64,000 nucleotides of DNA, taken from Stenotrophomonas sp. BIO128-Bstrain. GTDB lineage: Bacteria; Pseudomonadota; Gammaproteobacteria; Xanthomonadales; Xanthomonadaceae. This document shows, one piece after another, positions 39,336-51,216 of this stretch. The notes under the pieces are model-generated. The model did not search any database and was not told the origin of the DNA. It saw only the letters and a program-made list of their open reading frames with translations. Each line of letters starts with the position of its first letter. The stretch's first letter is position 1. The position numbers were made by a program, and so were the translations under genes. Location of the stretch: the NCBI RefSeq assembly GCF_030128875.1, contig NZ_CP124620.1, forward strand, positions 1,550,001 through 1,614,000. The letters are read 5' to 3'.

Positions 39336-41204
39336 ATGTCGCATGATGATTTTCGTGGTCCACGCGGTGGACCGCTGCTGCCTTCGCGGCGGCGATTTGT
39401 CCAAGGCTTGGCCTTGGGAGGCGCAGTCGCAGGATTAGGTTTCTGGCCCAAAGCCAGTTGGGCGCTCAAGGGGCCGGGACAACCCAACGTACTATCGGGC
39501 ACTGAGTTTGACCTGACCATTGGCGAGACGCCGATGAACTTCACCGGCAAGACCCGCACCGCGATCACGGTCAACGGGTCCGTTCCGGCGCCGTTGCTGC
39601 GGTGGCGGGAAGGCACCACGGTCAACTTGCGCGTCTCTAATGCATTGCCCGCTAACTCCATCCATGGCGCGGACACCTCCATCCATTGGCACGGCATCAT
39701 TTTGCCGGCCAACATGGACGGCGTGCCGGGTCTGAGCTTTGACGGTATCGGACGTGGTGAGACCTACCACTACCGGTTCACCCTGCATCAGGGCGGAACC
39801 TACTGGTACCACAGCCACTCAGGGTTCCAGGAACAAGCCGGGCTCTATGGCCCGATCGTCATCGACCCATTGGAGCCGGAGCCCTTCAGTTTCGATCGCG
39901 ACTACGTCGTGATGCTGAGCGATTGGACAGACCTGGACCCGACGGCCCTGTTCGATCGTTTGAAGAAGATGCCGGGCCATGACAATTACTACAAGCGCAC
40001 GGTCGGCGATTTTGCGCGCGATGTGAAGCGCAACGGCCTGTCGGCCACGTTGGAAGATCGCAAGATGTGGGGCGTGATGCGGATGACGCCCACGGACCTG
40101 TCCGACGTCAACGCCAACACCTACACCTACCTGATGAACGGCACGACCTCACTGGGCAACTGGACCGGTTTGTTCCGCAGTGGCGAGAAGGTGCGCCTGC
40201 GTTTCATCAATGGCTCTGCCATGACGTACTTCGATGTGCGTATTCCGGGGCTGAAGATGACCGTGGTGGCGGCAGATGGCTTGTATGTCCATCCGGTTTC
40301 CGTCGACGAGTTCCGCATCGCGGTAGCAGAAACCTTCGATGTGATCGTGGAGCCCTCCGGGCAGGACGCATTCACCATCTTTGCCCAAGACTCCGGTCGC
40401 ACCGGCTACATCAGCGGCACGCTCGCTGTGCGCGAAGGATTACGCGCGCCCGTTCCGTCTGTGGATCCCCGGCCGCTGCTGACGATGGCAGACATGGGCA
40501 TGGATCATGGGTCGATGGATATGTCTGGCGGCAGCAAGGGCATGGAAGGCGGCTGTGGTGCGGCCATGGGCATGCCTGGCATGACCCCACCTGTCAGCGG
40601 TAACGCGACCTCGGCCCATGCAGGCCATGCGATGCCCGCCGCCGGCGATGGTGCCATGGCAGGCATGCAGCACGGGGGCATGCAATCACACCCTGCTAGC
40701 GAGACCAACAATCCCCTGTTGGACAACCAAGCCATGAGCGTGAGTTCGCGCTTGGATGATCCGGGCAATGGCCTGCGCGATAACGGCCGTCATGTGCTGA
40801 CGTATTCCATGCTCAAGAGCACCTTTGAAGACCCTGACGGACGCGACCCCGGTCGCGAGATCGAGCTGCATCTGACCGGACACATGGAGAAATTCTCCTG
40901 GGGCTTCAACGGTCAGAAGTTTTCCGATGTCGAGCCGCTGCGGCTGAACTACGGCGAGCGTATGCGCATCGTATTGGTTAACGACACGATGATGACCCAT
41001 CCCATCCATTTGCACGGCATGTGGAGTGACGTGGAGGACGACAACGGCAACTTCATGGTGCGCAAGCACACGGTGGATATGCCGCCAGGTAGCCGACGCA
41101 CGTATCGCGTGCGTGCCGATGCGTTGGGCAGCTGGGCGTTCCATTGCCACCTGCTTTATCACATGGAAGCCGGAATGATGCGCACGGTGAGGGTCGACGA
41201 ATGA
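39336..41204 (+). CDS. copA: CopA periplasmic multicopper oxidase
   Basis: A 622-residue multicopper oxidase exported by Tat (signal [17 protein letters not shown]). The copper ligands are visible: [27 protein letters not shown] and [15 protein letters not shown] Met/His-rich insert near residues 385-460 ([18 protein letters not shown]) would bind extra Cu(I). It oxidises Cu(I) to Cu(II) and sequesters copper in the periplasm. The copB start overlaps the stop by 4 bases. Confidence 0.93.
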   Translation: MSHDDFRGPRGGPLLPSRRRFVQGLALGGAVAGLGFWPKASWALKGPGQPNVLSGTEFDLTIGETPMNFTGKTRTAITVNGSVPAPLLRWREGTTVNLRVSNALPANSIHGADTSIHWHGIILPANMDGVPGLSFDGIGRGETYHYRFTLHQGGTYWYHSHSGFQEQAGLYGPIVIDPLEPEPFSFDRDYVVMLSDWTDLDPTALFDRLKKMPGHDNYYKRTVGDFARDVKRNGLSATLEDRKMWGVMRMTPTDLSDVNANTYTYLMNGTTSLGNWTGLFRSGEKVRLRFINGSAMTYFDVRIPGLKMTVVAADGLYVHPVSVDEFRIAVAETFDVIVEPSGQDAFTIFAQDSGRTGYISGTLAVREGLRAPVPSVDPRPLLTMADMGMDHGSMDMSGGSKGMEGGCGAAMGMPGMTPPVSGNATSAHAGHAMPAAGDGAMAGMQHGGMQSHPASETNNPLLDNQAMSVSSRLDDPGNGLRDNGRHVLTYSMLKSTFEDPDGRDPGREIELHLTGHMEKFSWGFNGQKFSDVEPLRLNYGERMRIVLVNDTMMTHPIHLHGMWSDVEDDNGNFMVRKHTVDMPPGSRRTYRVRADALGSWAFHCHLLYHMEAGMMRTVRVDE

Positions 41205-42469
41205 ACATCAATAGACGCGATACCACCCTGACTGCGCTGACGGCTATCTCGCTGGCCCTGGCCAATGCGGCCAGCGCCCAATCTATGCAGCACGGCTCCA
41301 TGCAGATGGAGCAGGGCGCGCAGACCCAGACTCAGGATCACTCTGCACATCAGGCGCCGACATCAAAACCTGCGCCAGCCCAAAAGCCTGCAACACCGGC
41401 CAAGACGAGCGAAGCGACGATCGATCATGCGGCGATGGGCCACGCCGAGCCGCAGGCTAACGCAGCCGAGCCTGCCATGCAGGGCATGGACCATTCGCAG
41501 ATGGGGCACGGCTCGCCCGCGAGCACACCTGCGGCGCCCACAGCGCAGGCGCAGTCGATGCAGGGCATGGATCACAGTCAGATGGCACAGCCCGCTGCAG
41601 CCGACACCTCCGGCACGGCCACGCCTGCGATGCAGGGGATGGACCATTCGCAGATGGGCCATGATTCGCCCGCGCCCGCTACACCAGAAGCGGGAATGCA
41701 ATCGATGGAGGGCATGGACCACAGTCAGATGGGACACGGGCCTGCAGCGCCAACGCAGCCGCGCACCCCGATTCCCGCGGTGACGGACGCGGATCGCAAG
41801 GCGGCCATCGCGCCGGAACACGCGCATCCGGTGCATGACAACTCGATCAAGAGCTACGTGCTGCTCAATCGCCTGGAAACCTGGGATGCCGATCCGGGCA
41901 CCGGGCTGGGCTGGGAGGGCCAGGGCTGGATCGGTACGGACCTCAATCGCGTCTGGCTCCGCAGTGAAGGCGAACGCACGGATGGTCAGACCGAGTCGGC
42001 TGATCTGGAAGTGCTTTACGGCCGCAGTATCTCCACGTGGTGGGATGTGGTGGCCGGTGTGCGTCATGACTTCAAGCCTGGGGCATCGCAGAACTTCGCC
42101 GCTATCGGTGTACAGGGCTTGGCGCCGATGAAGTTCGAAGTGTCCGCCACAGCCTATCTCGGCGAAGGGGGCCAGACTGCCGCCAATGTCGAGGCCGAGT
42201 ACGAATTGCTGCTAACCAACCGGCTGATCTTGCAGCCGCTGGTGGAAGTCACCGCCTATGGCAAGAACGATCCATTGCGCGGGATAGGTTCGGGTCTGAG
42301 TGCCGCTGAGGCGGGGCTACGACTTCGCTATGAGTTCACCCGAAAGTTCGCTCCCTACATCGGCGTGGTGTACGAGCGCGCGTTTGGCAATACCGCAGAC
42401 ATGCGACGCGAGCATGGCGAGTCCTTTGAAGACACGCGCTTGGTCATCGGCCTTCGTACCTGGTTCTAA
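41201..42469 (+). CDS. copB: CopB outer-membrane copper-binding protein
   Basis: A 422-residue protein. After the signal peptide come about 190 residues rich in Met, His, Gln and Pro with four copies of a unit like [11 protein letters not shown] (starting near 41477, 41558, 41630 and 41695 in the DNA), spaced by alanine/proline linkers. The remaining 220 residues are a beta-barrel domain ([32 protein letters not shown]). It binds copper at the outer membrane and works with CopA. The ATG overlaps the copA stop. Confidence 0.92.
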   Translation: MNINRRDTTLTALTAISLALANAASAQSMQHGSMQMEQGAQTQTQDHSAHQAPTSKPAPAQKPATPAKTSEATIDHAAMGHAEPQANAAEPAMQGMDHSQMGHGSPASTPAAPTAQAQSMQGMDHSQMAQPAAADTSGTATPAMQGMDHSQMGHDSPAPATPEAGMQSMEGMDHSQMGHGPAAPTQPRTPIPAVTDADRKAAIAPEHAHPVHDNSIKSYVLLNRLETWDADPGTGLGWEGQGWIGTDLNRVWLRSEGERTDGQTESADLEVLYGRSISTWWDVVAGVRHDFKPGASQNFAAIGVQGLAPMKFEVSATAYLGEGGQTAANVEAEYELLLTNRLILQPLVEVTAYGKNDPLRGIGSGLSAAEAGLRLRYEFTRKFAPYIGVVYERAFGNTADMRREHGESFEDTRLVIGLRTWF

Positions 42470-42481
42470 GGGGAACTGACA

Positions 42482-43252
42482 ATGAAATCCAACAAAAAGA
42501 TGTGGGTATGGCTCGGTGCCGGCGTGGCATTGGTTGCGGTGGTCGCAACCGCCACGGTCTCTCTGGGCGTGTACAACGTGGCCGCCGACGATCCGCATAG
42601 TCGCCCGGTGTATGCGCTACTTGAAACGGCGCGCGAGCGTTCCATTGAGGTGCGCGCCGCCAAGCTTCAGCTACCCACGAACCTTGATGATCCTGAGCGT
42701 ATCCGCCAGGGTGCGGGCAACTACAACGCCATGTGCGTGACCTGCCATCTTTCACCAGACGCGGCGGCCACCGAGATGAGCAAGGGCCTGTACCCCGCGC
42801 CACCGAACCTAAGCAAACAGCCGGTCGCTCCAGCTGAGGCGTTCTGGGTGATCAAGCACGGCATCAAGGCCAGCGGCATGCCCGCTTGGGGCGGCAGCAT
42901 GGACGATGAGTTCATATGGAACATGTCGGCCTTCCTGCAGAAGTTGCCCACGCTGGACGCGACTGCGTACAAGGAACTTGTCGACAGCAGCGAGGGCCAT
43001 TCGCATGGCGGCGGCGAGACGCAAGGCCACCATGACGACGAAAAGGCCGAGGATCACCCTGCCTTATTCGAGCCGGGCAACAACTCCATGCCGCATGCGC
43101 ACCCGCCGGGCGTGGACGACGATCACCACGGCCCGACACCCAGCGACACGGAAGTCGGGTTGGTGAGCCACGGCCATCCCGACGGCAAGGTGGAGTCGCA
43201 CCCTGCACCACACACGCCCGTGGCCGATGACGGCCATGCGCACACCCATTGA
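42482..43252 (+). CDS. copM: CopM, cytochrome c-type protein with His-rich tail
   Basis: A 256-residue protein anchored by one N-terminal helix. It has a single haem-binding CVTCH in GNYNAMCVTCHLSPDA and a methionine candidate axial ligand in ASGMPAWGGSM. The last 90 residues are very rich in His, Asp and Pro (EGHSHGGGETQGHHDDEKAE; MPHAHPPGVDDDHHGP), unusual for a small cytochrome and suited to copper or nickel. In xanthomonads copM lies directly after copB, as here. It may pass electrons from CopA or help reduce or bind copper. Confidence 0.85.
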   Translation: MKSNKKMWVWLGAGVALVAVVATATVSLGVYNVAADDPHSRPVYALLETARERSIEVRAAKLQLPTNLDDPERIRQGAGNYNAMCVTCHLSPDAAATEMSKGLYPAPPNLSKQPVAPAEAFWVIKHGIKASGMPAWGGSMDDEFIWNMSAFLQKLPTLDATAYKELVDSSEGHSHGGGETQGHHDDEKAEDHPALFEPGNNSMPHAHPPGVDDDHHGPTPSDTEVGLVSHGHPDGKVESHPAPHTPVADDGHAHTH

Positions 43253-43271
43253 TCTCCTTGGAGCCCACGCA

Positions 43272-43781
43272 ATGAACGCAACAGCAATCTCGTTCACCCT
43301 CGCACTGGCACTGGCCGTCGTGTCCCCCGCAATGGCGCAGGCGACACAGCCGCACGCACATCACCCCGCTGCCGCGGCATCTGCGGACGTCGACGTCCCA
43401 GTCACTGCAGAGGCCGCGGTCGCCGTAGCGGAGCGTTTCAACAGGGCCCTGTCTAGCGGCGATCTGGCCACGGTCGAAGCCCTGCTCGCTGCCGACGTTC
43501 TCATCCTCGAGTCCGGGGGCGCCGAACGCAGCCGCGAGGAATACATGGGCCATCACGCAGTCAGCGATGCGGCGTTCCTCAAGGGCGCCCATCGCCAGCT
43601 GCTCCGTCAGCGCGCACGAGCCGCCGGCGAGTTCGCGTGGGTCGGAACCGAAAGCGAGTTGCATGCCCAGAAGGACGGCCAGCCACTGACCGTCCAGAGC
43701 GCCGAGACGATGGTGCTGAAGGAGACCGCGGACGGCTGGCGGATCGTCCACATCCACTGGTCCTCGCGGACCAAGCGCTGA
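43272..43781 (+). CDS. Exported SnoaL/DUF4440-like protein
   Basis: A 169-residue protein with signal peptide (ISFTLALALAVVSPAMAQA), a short His stretch (PHAHHPAAA) and a cone-shaped SnoaL/NTF2-like fold (VAERFNRALSSGDLATVEAL, GWRIVHIHWSSR). It lies between copM and copG, where the described cluster has no gene. Its job is unknown; the pocket may carry a small ligand or copper in the periplasm. Confidence 0.7.
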   Translation: MNATAISFTLALALAVVSPAMAQATQPHAHHPAAAASADVDVPVTAEAAVAVAERFNRALSSGDLATVEALLAADVLILESGGAERSREEYMGHHAVSDAAFLKGAHRQLLRQRARAAGEFAWVGTESELHAQKDGQPLTVQSAETMVLKETADGWRIVHIHWSSRTKR

Positions 43782-43795
43782 GTCGAGAGATTGAA

Positions 43796-44320
43796 ATGAC
43801 TACGCTCACATTGCACCGTCTGACTTTTGTGGTCCTTGCCGTGGCTGGTCTGGGTGCTTGCACCCAGGATGCTTCATCCGCGCAACCCACAACCTCGCCC
43901 TCCGCACAGGTTGTCGTCCCATCAGCCGACGCGACTCCAGCAGCCCTGCCACGCATGACCGTCCACAAGACCCCGACCTGCGGGTGCTGCGGTGTCTGGA
44001 TCGACCACGTGCAGAAGGCGGGATTCACCGTGGATGTGCACGACATGGATGACCTGGGTCTGGTCAAGGAGCGGTTGGGTGTCCCCTATGCAAAGGGCTC
44101 CTGCCACACGGCCGAGATCGGCGGATACGTCATCGAAGGCCACGTTCCGGCCGCGGACATCAAGCGTCTCCTCGAAGAAAAGCCGAACGCACGCGGCCTG
44201 GTCCTCCCAGGGATGCCGCTTGGTTCTCCGGGCATGGAGGTCCCGGAGGGACGCCAGCAGCCGTTCACGGTCGAGCTGATCCATCGCGACGGAACCACTG
44301 AACCGTTCGCACAGCACTGA
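43796..44320 (+). CDS. copG: CopG, DUF411 periplasmic copper-binding lipoprotein
   Basis: A 174-residue lipoprotein (LAVAGLGAC) with the DUF411 hallmark MTVHKTPTCGCCGVWIDHV and a second cysteine in YAKGSCHTAEIGGYVIEGHV. The CxCC motif and a thioredoxin-like fold suggest copper redox or transfer in the periplasm. It keeps its place in the copLABMGCDF order. The ATG at 43796 gives the complete lipoprotein signal. Confidence 0.88.
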   Translation: MTTLTLHRLTFVVLAVAGLGACTQDASSAQPTTSPSAQVVVPSADATPAALPRMTVHKTPTCGCCGVWIDHVQKAGFTVDVHDMDDLGLVKERLGVPYAKGSCHTAEIGGYVIEGHVPAADIKRLLEEKPNARGLVLPGMPLGSPGMEVPEGRQQPFTVELIHRDGTTEPFAQH

Positions 44321-44390
44321 TCCGTCGCAGCAACAGGGGACGGTGTTGCGGGCGCGCCGATTCTCGCCCGCGAGGAAGAAGGAGAACTAC

Positions 44391-44741
44391 ATGACTCACC
44401 ATTCCGCAGCACACCGGCCCCAGGCCATGAACGAGTGCATCGACAACTGCACGCAATGCCATGCGATCTGCCTGGAGACGATCAACTACTGCCTGACCAA
44501 AGGAGGTGTTCACGCGGCCCCGGAGCATATCGCCCTGTTGGCGACGTGTGCCGATACCTGCGCAACCAGTGCCGACGCGATGCTGCGCGGTGCCATCGTT
44601 CACGACGTGGTTTGCGGTGCCTGCGCGGAGATCTGCCGCCAGTGCGCCGATGCATGCGACGCCATGAACGACCCTGAGATGACGCGCTGCGCCGAAGTTT
44701 GTCGCCGCTGCGCGGAAAGCTGCAGCGCCATGGCAGCGTAA
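44391..44741 (+). CDS. Four-helix-bundle copper storage protein (Csp-like)
   Basis: A 116-residue cytosolic protein without signal peptide. Cysteines repeat every three to four residues through all helices (ECIDNCTQCHAICLETINYC, ATCADTCATSADAM, CGACAEICRQCADACDAM, RCAEVCRRCAESC), so their side chains line the core of a four-helix bundle, as in Csp3-type Cu(I) stores. It would buffer cytoplasmic copper. GGAGAA lies before the ATG. It is an addition to the core copper cluster. Confidence 0.85.
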   Translation: MTHHSAAHRPQAMNECIDNCTQCHAICLETINYCLTKGGVHAAPEHIALLATCADTCATSADAMLRGAIVHDVVCGACAEICRQCADACDAMNDPEMTRCAEVCRRCAESCSAMAA

Positions 44742-44919
44742 TGCGTCGAGGATCCCGCCTGAGCCGGTGGGATCCTCGTCTCGCGAAAGCGGAAGTATCA
44801 AGAAAATCCGACAAATCGTGGTTTCGGTGACAGTCCGACATCTAACGCTTGTCGCATCGAACACAGCGCGGCCCCTCCCGAACGGGCTTTGCATCACATT
44901 CCAATGAGGATTTATCCAT

Positions 44920-45303
44920 ATGAAGTCGTCCAACGTCATTCGCTCCTTCGCGCTCGTCCTCGCAATCGCGGCCGGGCAGTTTTCGCTGCAGGTCGCGCAC
45001 GCCCACGCCGCGCTGCAGCAGTCCACACCGGCGGCAAATGCGGTGGTGGCCTCGCCAGGCCAGATCGATCTCGTGTTCAACGAGACATTGATTCCGCGGG
45101 CGTCGCGTCTCAAGTTGCTCATGAAGCACGGCAGTTCCACCATGCCGATCGAGAATTTCACGACCGAGATCGTCAACAACGGCAAGACCCTGCGTGCCAA
45201 GTTGCCTGGACCGCTGGCTCCGGGCGTCTATACCGTGGAATACCGCGCCGTCGGTGGTGACAACCACCCCATGCCGGGCAGCTTCAGCTTCACGGTGCGC
45301 TGA
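44920..45303 (+). CDS. copC: CopC periplasmic copper-binding protein
   Basis: A 127-residue protein with signal peptide ending before HAHAALQQSTPA, so mature CopC starts with the conserved His ligand. A second His site is in GGDNHPMPGSFSF. The beta-sandwich blocks DLVFNETLIPRASRL and AKLPGPLAPGVYTVEYRAVG are typical. It binds Cu(II) and passes copper to CopD, which starts 10 bases downstream. A 178-base gap before it may hold a promoter. Confidence 0.9.
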   Translation: MKSSNVIRSFALVLAIAAGQFSLQVAHAHAALQQSTPAANAVVASPGQIDLVFNETLIPRASRLKLLMKHGSSTMPIENFTTEIVNNGKTLRAKLPGPLAPGVYTVEYRAVGGDNHPMPGSFSFTVR

Positions 45304-45313
45304 GGAGTCGCGA

Positions 45314-46243
45314 ATGTTCGACCTGTCGGCTTATGCACTGAGATTCTTGGAATACCTTGTCATCATGGTTCTTTTCGGGGTTCCACTCTTCGGTTGGTAC
45401 GGGTCGCGTCGATCGGCACTCGCCGACGCCTTGGCCGGGTGGTCACTCATGGGCGTTCTATTGGCGGGTGCCGTAGCCGGTCTCGTGCTCACCGGGCTCG
45501 ATGTCGTCTTCAAGACCGCGGGCATCATGGGAATGCCGCTTGCCGAGGTTGATCGCGGATCGCTTGGCTGGTATCTGCTCGAGACGTCCGCGGGCCGGGC
45601 AGCCATGGCGAGAGGCGCGCTGCTGGTCGCCCTGATGTTCGTGCTCGGATGGCATCGTCGCCGCGGGAAGGTGGAGACCGCCTTCCCGCTGGGGGCGATG
45701 CTGGCGGGCGGCGCACTCGCTTCGCTGGCATGGAACGGCCACGCCGCCGCTGGCGAGGGCTTGGCAGGCGCGGTCCGGCTTGCTGCAGGCATCGTCCATC
45801 TTCTCGCGGCAGGCGGCTGGATCGCAGCGGTCCTGATGTTCCTTGCCATGCTGCTGCGCGGCAAAGAGACGAACGGCAGCGGGCGTCTGCGATCAACGCA
45901 TGACTTTCTGCATGGTTTTTCGACGCTGGGAACGATCTTCGTTGGTGCGCTCATCGTGTCCGGCATCGCGCACTACGGGGATCTCACCGCGTGGTCGTTT
46001 TCGGCCCTGTTCCAGAGCACCTACGGGAAGTTGCTGCTGTTCAAACTGGCCCTGTTCGCTGGAATGCTGGGTTTGGGAGCGCTGCACCGATGGACGCTGG
46101 TGCCGCGCTTGGAACGAGCGCTGACCAGCGGAGATCCCGCGCAGGAGGTGCGGGCTTTGCGGCAGAGTGTTACGGCTGAGGCCGCGCTGGCCATCTTGAT
46201 CCTGATTGTTGTTTCAGTGCTCGGGACGCTCAGCCCCGAATAG
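45314..46243 (+). CDS. copD: CopD inner-membrane copper transport protein
   Basis: A 309-residue protein with eight predicted helices, of the CopD family ([60 protein letters not shown]). It takes up copper from CopC or supports its passage over the inner membrane, probably for CopA loading. It follows copC closely and precedes copF by 61 bases. Confidence 0.9.
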   Translation: MFDLSAYALRFLEYLVIMVLFGVPLFGWYGSRRSALADALAGWSLMGVLLAGAVAGLVLTGLDVVFKTAGIMGMPLAEVDRGSLGWYLLETSAGRAAMARGALLVALMFVLGWHRRRGKVETAFPLGAMLAGGALASLAWNGHAAAGEGLAGAVRLAAGIVHLLAAGGWIAAVLMFLAMLLRGKETNGSGRLRSTHDFLHGFSTLGTIFVGALIVSGIAHYGDLTAWSFSALFQSTYGKLLLFKLALFAGMLGLGALHRWTLVPRLERALTSGDPAQEVRALRQSVTAEAALAILILIVVSVLGTLSPE

Positions 46244-46304
46244 CTGTGTAACCCGCAATGGCACACTGCCTTGGCAGTCCATCCCCACTAAAGCGAGCAT
46301 CGGC

Positions 46305-48731
<2,427 letters not shown>

Positions 48732-48759
48732 TGGCTCATATCCCACAAGGAGTACTGCA

Positions 48760-49035
48760 ATGAAGCGTTATGCCTCCCTCTCGATGATGGCCTTGTTCCT
48801 GATGGCGGGCGCGGCCTTCGCCGGCGGCCAGACCACCACGCCCACCACCGACCACGGTCAGCACAAGCCGGCGGCGGCCGATGCCGATTTCACCAAGCTC
48901 GATGCCAACAAGGACGGCTCGCTGTCCAAGGAAGAACTGGCCAAGCACAAGCTGGCGCCGCACTTTGGCATGCTCGATAGCAACAAAGACGGCAAGCTGA
49001 GCCCGCAGGAATTCGCTGCCGGCAAGGGTATGTAA
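48760..49035 (+). CDS. Exported EF-hand protein
   Basis: A 91-residue protein with signal peptide (LSMMALFLMAGAAFAGG) and two EF-hand loops, DANKDGSLSKEE and DSNKDGKLSPQE. An AAGGAG ribosome site precedes the ATG. It is probably periplasmic and binds calcium. Its reason for sitting in a copper cluster is not known; calcium or another divalent metal might tune its interaction with cop proteins. Confidence 0.85.
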   Translation: MKRYASLSMMALFLMAGAAFAGGQTTTPTTDHGQHKPAAADADFTKLDANKDGSLSKEELAKHKLAPHFGMLDSNKDGKLSPQEFAAGKGM

Positions 49036-49109
49036 GTGTTCTCAGCCCGGGAGCTGTTCCAACAGTTCCCGGGTTCTTCCGCCGTTCTGCCATTCCCACG
49101 GAGATTGTT

Positions 49110-49661
49110 ATGTCCTCTTCGCACGGTACGCACGAAAACGCGCAAGACCCGCAGTCCCAGCACGCAAAACCGCACGCCTCACACCAACCTGCCCACCAGG
49201 CACAACAAGGGCATCAAGGCCATTACGGCCGCCTGTTGTTGATGATGGGCCTGTCTTTCGTGGCCATGTACGCATTGATGTACGCAATGGTCGATCAGTG
49301 GGCTAACGTCTATAACAACGTCAACCAGTTCTACATGGCGGGCCTGATGGCCGCTCCCATGCTGCTGATCGAGCTGTGGCTAATGTCCAGCATGTACCCC
49401 GATCGCCGACGCAATCTGATTCTGGCTGGTCTGACGGTGGCGTTCATGCTGTTCTGCTGGTGGGGCATTCGCACTCAAGCAGCGGTCACTGACAAGCAGT
49501 TCATCCGTTCGATGATTCCCCACCACGCTGGCGCCATCCTGATGTGTGAGGAGAATCGTCTGAAGGATCCTGAGTTGGTGAAGCTCTGCCAGGACATTAT
49601 TACCTCGCAGACACAGGAGATCGCGCAAATGAAGCAGTTGCTGGCTGAGCGTTCCCGTTAG
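49110..49661 (+). CDS. DUF305 membrane protein
   Basis: A 183-residue protein. The first 40 residues are His/Gln-rich and hydrophilic, then three predicted helices (LLLMMGLSFVAMYALMYAM, YMAGLMAAPMLLIELWLM, ILAGLTVAFMLFCWWGI), then a DUF305-like segment with RSMIPHHAGAILMCEENRL. DUF305 proteins accompany copper genes often; the HHAGA motif could bind metal. It closes the plus-strand copper cluster. Confidence 0.8.
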   Translation: MSSSHGTHENAQDPQSQHAKPHASHQPAHQAQQGHQGHYGRLLLMMGLSFVAMYALMYAMVDQWANVYNNVNQFYMAGLMAAPMLLIELWLMSSMYPDRRRNLILAGLTVAFMLFCWWGIRTQAAVTDKQFIRSMIPHHAGAILMCEENRLKDPELVKLCQDIITSQTQEIAQMKQLLAERSR

Positions 49662-49690
49662 CTCACTGCCTTTTGCCAGCCGATATCACT

Positions 49691-49897
49691 TCACTGAGCC
49701 TGCGCACTGACCATTCGGTGGATCAAACGCGCGGCCACACGTGCGGTGGCTTGATCCGGATCCAGGGGCGGACACAGTTCCGCCACGTCGACCACACGTA
49801 CCTTGCCCGAGGCCATGACCAGATCCAGCAGGGCTTCCAGGACCTCCAGACTCACCCCGCGTGGGTTGGGGGCGCTCACGCCCGGGGCCACCACCAT
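49691..49897 (-). pseudogene. Arginase/formimidoylglutamase-family C-terminal fragment
   Basis: About 68 residues match the end of an arginase-like enzyme: VVAPGVSAPNPRGVSLEVLE, then VVDVAELCPPLDPDQATARV and AARLIHRMV. The metal-binding N-terminal two thirds are missing. The fragment stops where a TonB-receptor fragment begins on the opposite strand, so it is debris from a recombination. The open frame continues to 49918 without family similarity. Confidence 0.65.
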
Positions 49898-50255
49898 TGA
49901 GTACGCCGGCAAGATCACCAGCGGCTTGGGTAGCTACACCCAGTGGCGTGGCTTGGGCTCACTGCGTATGGGCAAGAACCGTTGGACCGGCGTCTATTCG
50001 GCGCAGTACATCGGCAGCGCGGACGACATCATCGCCGTGCCCGACACGATCGGCTCGCATGTGTCCAGCGTGGTGTACCACAGCCTGCAACTGAGCTACG
50101 GCATCAAGAAGAAATGGGATATCTCCGCCGGCGTTGAAAAAGTGCTCGATAAGAAGGCGCCGTTCGTGAAGAACAACCCCAACACCGACACCGACACCAT
50201 GACGTACGACTTGCTGGGTCGTCGCTGGAATGTCCGCTTTGGTTACCACTGGTAA
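49898..50255 (+). pseudogene. TonB-dependent receptor C-terminal fragment
   Basis: About 118 residues of the end of a beta-barrel receptor: KITSGLGSYTQWRGLGSLRM, YHSLQLSYGIKKKWDISAGV, VLDKKAPFVKNNPNTDTD and the terminal MTYDLLGRRWNVRFGYHW, which ends on an aromatic residue as outer-membrane barrels do. The plug and most of the barrel are absent and there is no start codon in context. A DUF4198 gene follows at 50282, so the ancestral operon probably imported a metal or siderophore. Confidence 0.65.
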
Positions 50256-50281
50256 GCCACGATCACGAGGAGCTACACATC

Positions 50282-51112
50282 ATGAGAAACACGCAACTAT
50301 CCGCCACACTACTGCTGTTCGCTGTGGCCGGCAGTGCCGGTGCGCACGACCTGTTTGTCGCTTTCTCCAAGCCTGGCACCGCAGCGGGCGAGGCGAACAC
50401 CGCCTTGGTGAACAACGGCACCTTCGATGAAAGTGCTGGCGCAGTCACCCGAGCGCGTCTACAGGACGTTTCGCTGAGCCAGGACGGTGCCAAGGCCGCC
50501 CCGGACCTGGCCAGTTGGAAAGAGATCGGCAAGCAAAGCCAGCTCACCGTCCATCCGGCGGGCGAGGGCACCTATCTGCTGGGTGTCTCGACGATGGCTT
50601 CCACCAGCACACGTACGGCCAGCGAGTTCGGCAAGTACCTGGAGCTGGAAGACTTGCCCGATACGCTGGCCACCTATGACGCAAGCAAGTTCCCCAAAGG
50701 GGTCACCTATAGCTATACCAAGCATGCCCGTGCCATTGGACAGGTGGGCACGAAACTGACCGACGACTTCGCTGCCTCGCTGGGCTATCCGTTGGAGATC
50801 CGCTTGACCCGCAATCCTGGAAGCGTGAAGGTCGGCGAACAGCTGTCGTTCCAAGTGCTGCAGCAGGGCACGCCAGTGCCCAACCTACGCGTGTACGTCG
50901 GTCATCGTGCTGATGCACCGGTCAAGGGCGGGCACGGTAGCGCTACGCTCCTGCGCACCGATGCCCAAGGCCAAGCCAGTTTCCAGGTGACCACCGCCAA
51001 GACCTGGTACATCCACACCAATCACATGGTGCCCTCTACACAAAAGGCTTTGGATTTTGTGTCGGATCGGGCGTCGCTGAGCTTTGAGATTTCCCCGCAC
51101 GCCGGGCACTGA
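50282..51112 (+). CDS. DUF4198 periplasmic protein
   Basis: A 276-residue protein with signal peptide (LSATLLLFAVAGSAGAHDL), mature end HDLFVAFSKP, and the typical C-terminal Ig-like part (GHGSATLLRTDAQGQASFQV, TWYIHTNHMVPS). DUF4198 proteins are often found next to TonB receptors for nickel or other metals, as with the receptor remnant just upstream. A GAGGAGC ribosome site precedes the ATG. Confidence 0.75.
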   Translation: MRNTQLSATLLLFAVAGSAGAHDLFVAFSKPGTAAGEANTALVNNGTFDESAGAVTRARLQDVSLSQDGAKAAPDLASWKEIGKQSQLTVHPAGEGTYLLGVSTMASTSTRTASEFGKYLELEDLPDTLATYDASKFPKGVTYSYTKHARAIGQVGTKLTDDFAASLGYPLEIRLTRNPGSVKVGEQLSFQVLQQGTPVPNLRVYVGHRADAPVKGGHGSATLLRTDAQGQASFQVTTAKTWYIHTNHMVPSTQKALDFVSDRASLSFEISPHAGH

Positions 51113-51216
51113 CAAGTAGGCACGTAGGCGGTACTCTCCCCTTTGACGCCAGTCATGACTTCTTCCATGACTCGCGTCTTTTTGTGGGGACGGACCTCAG
51201 GTGCTCAGTCTGTCTC

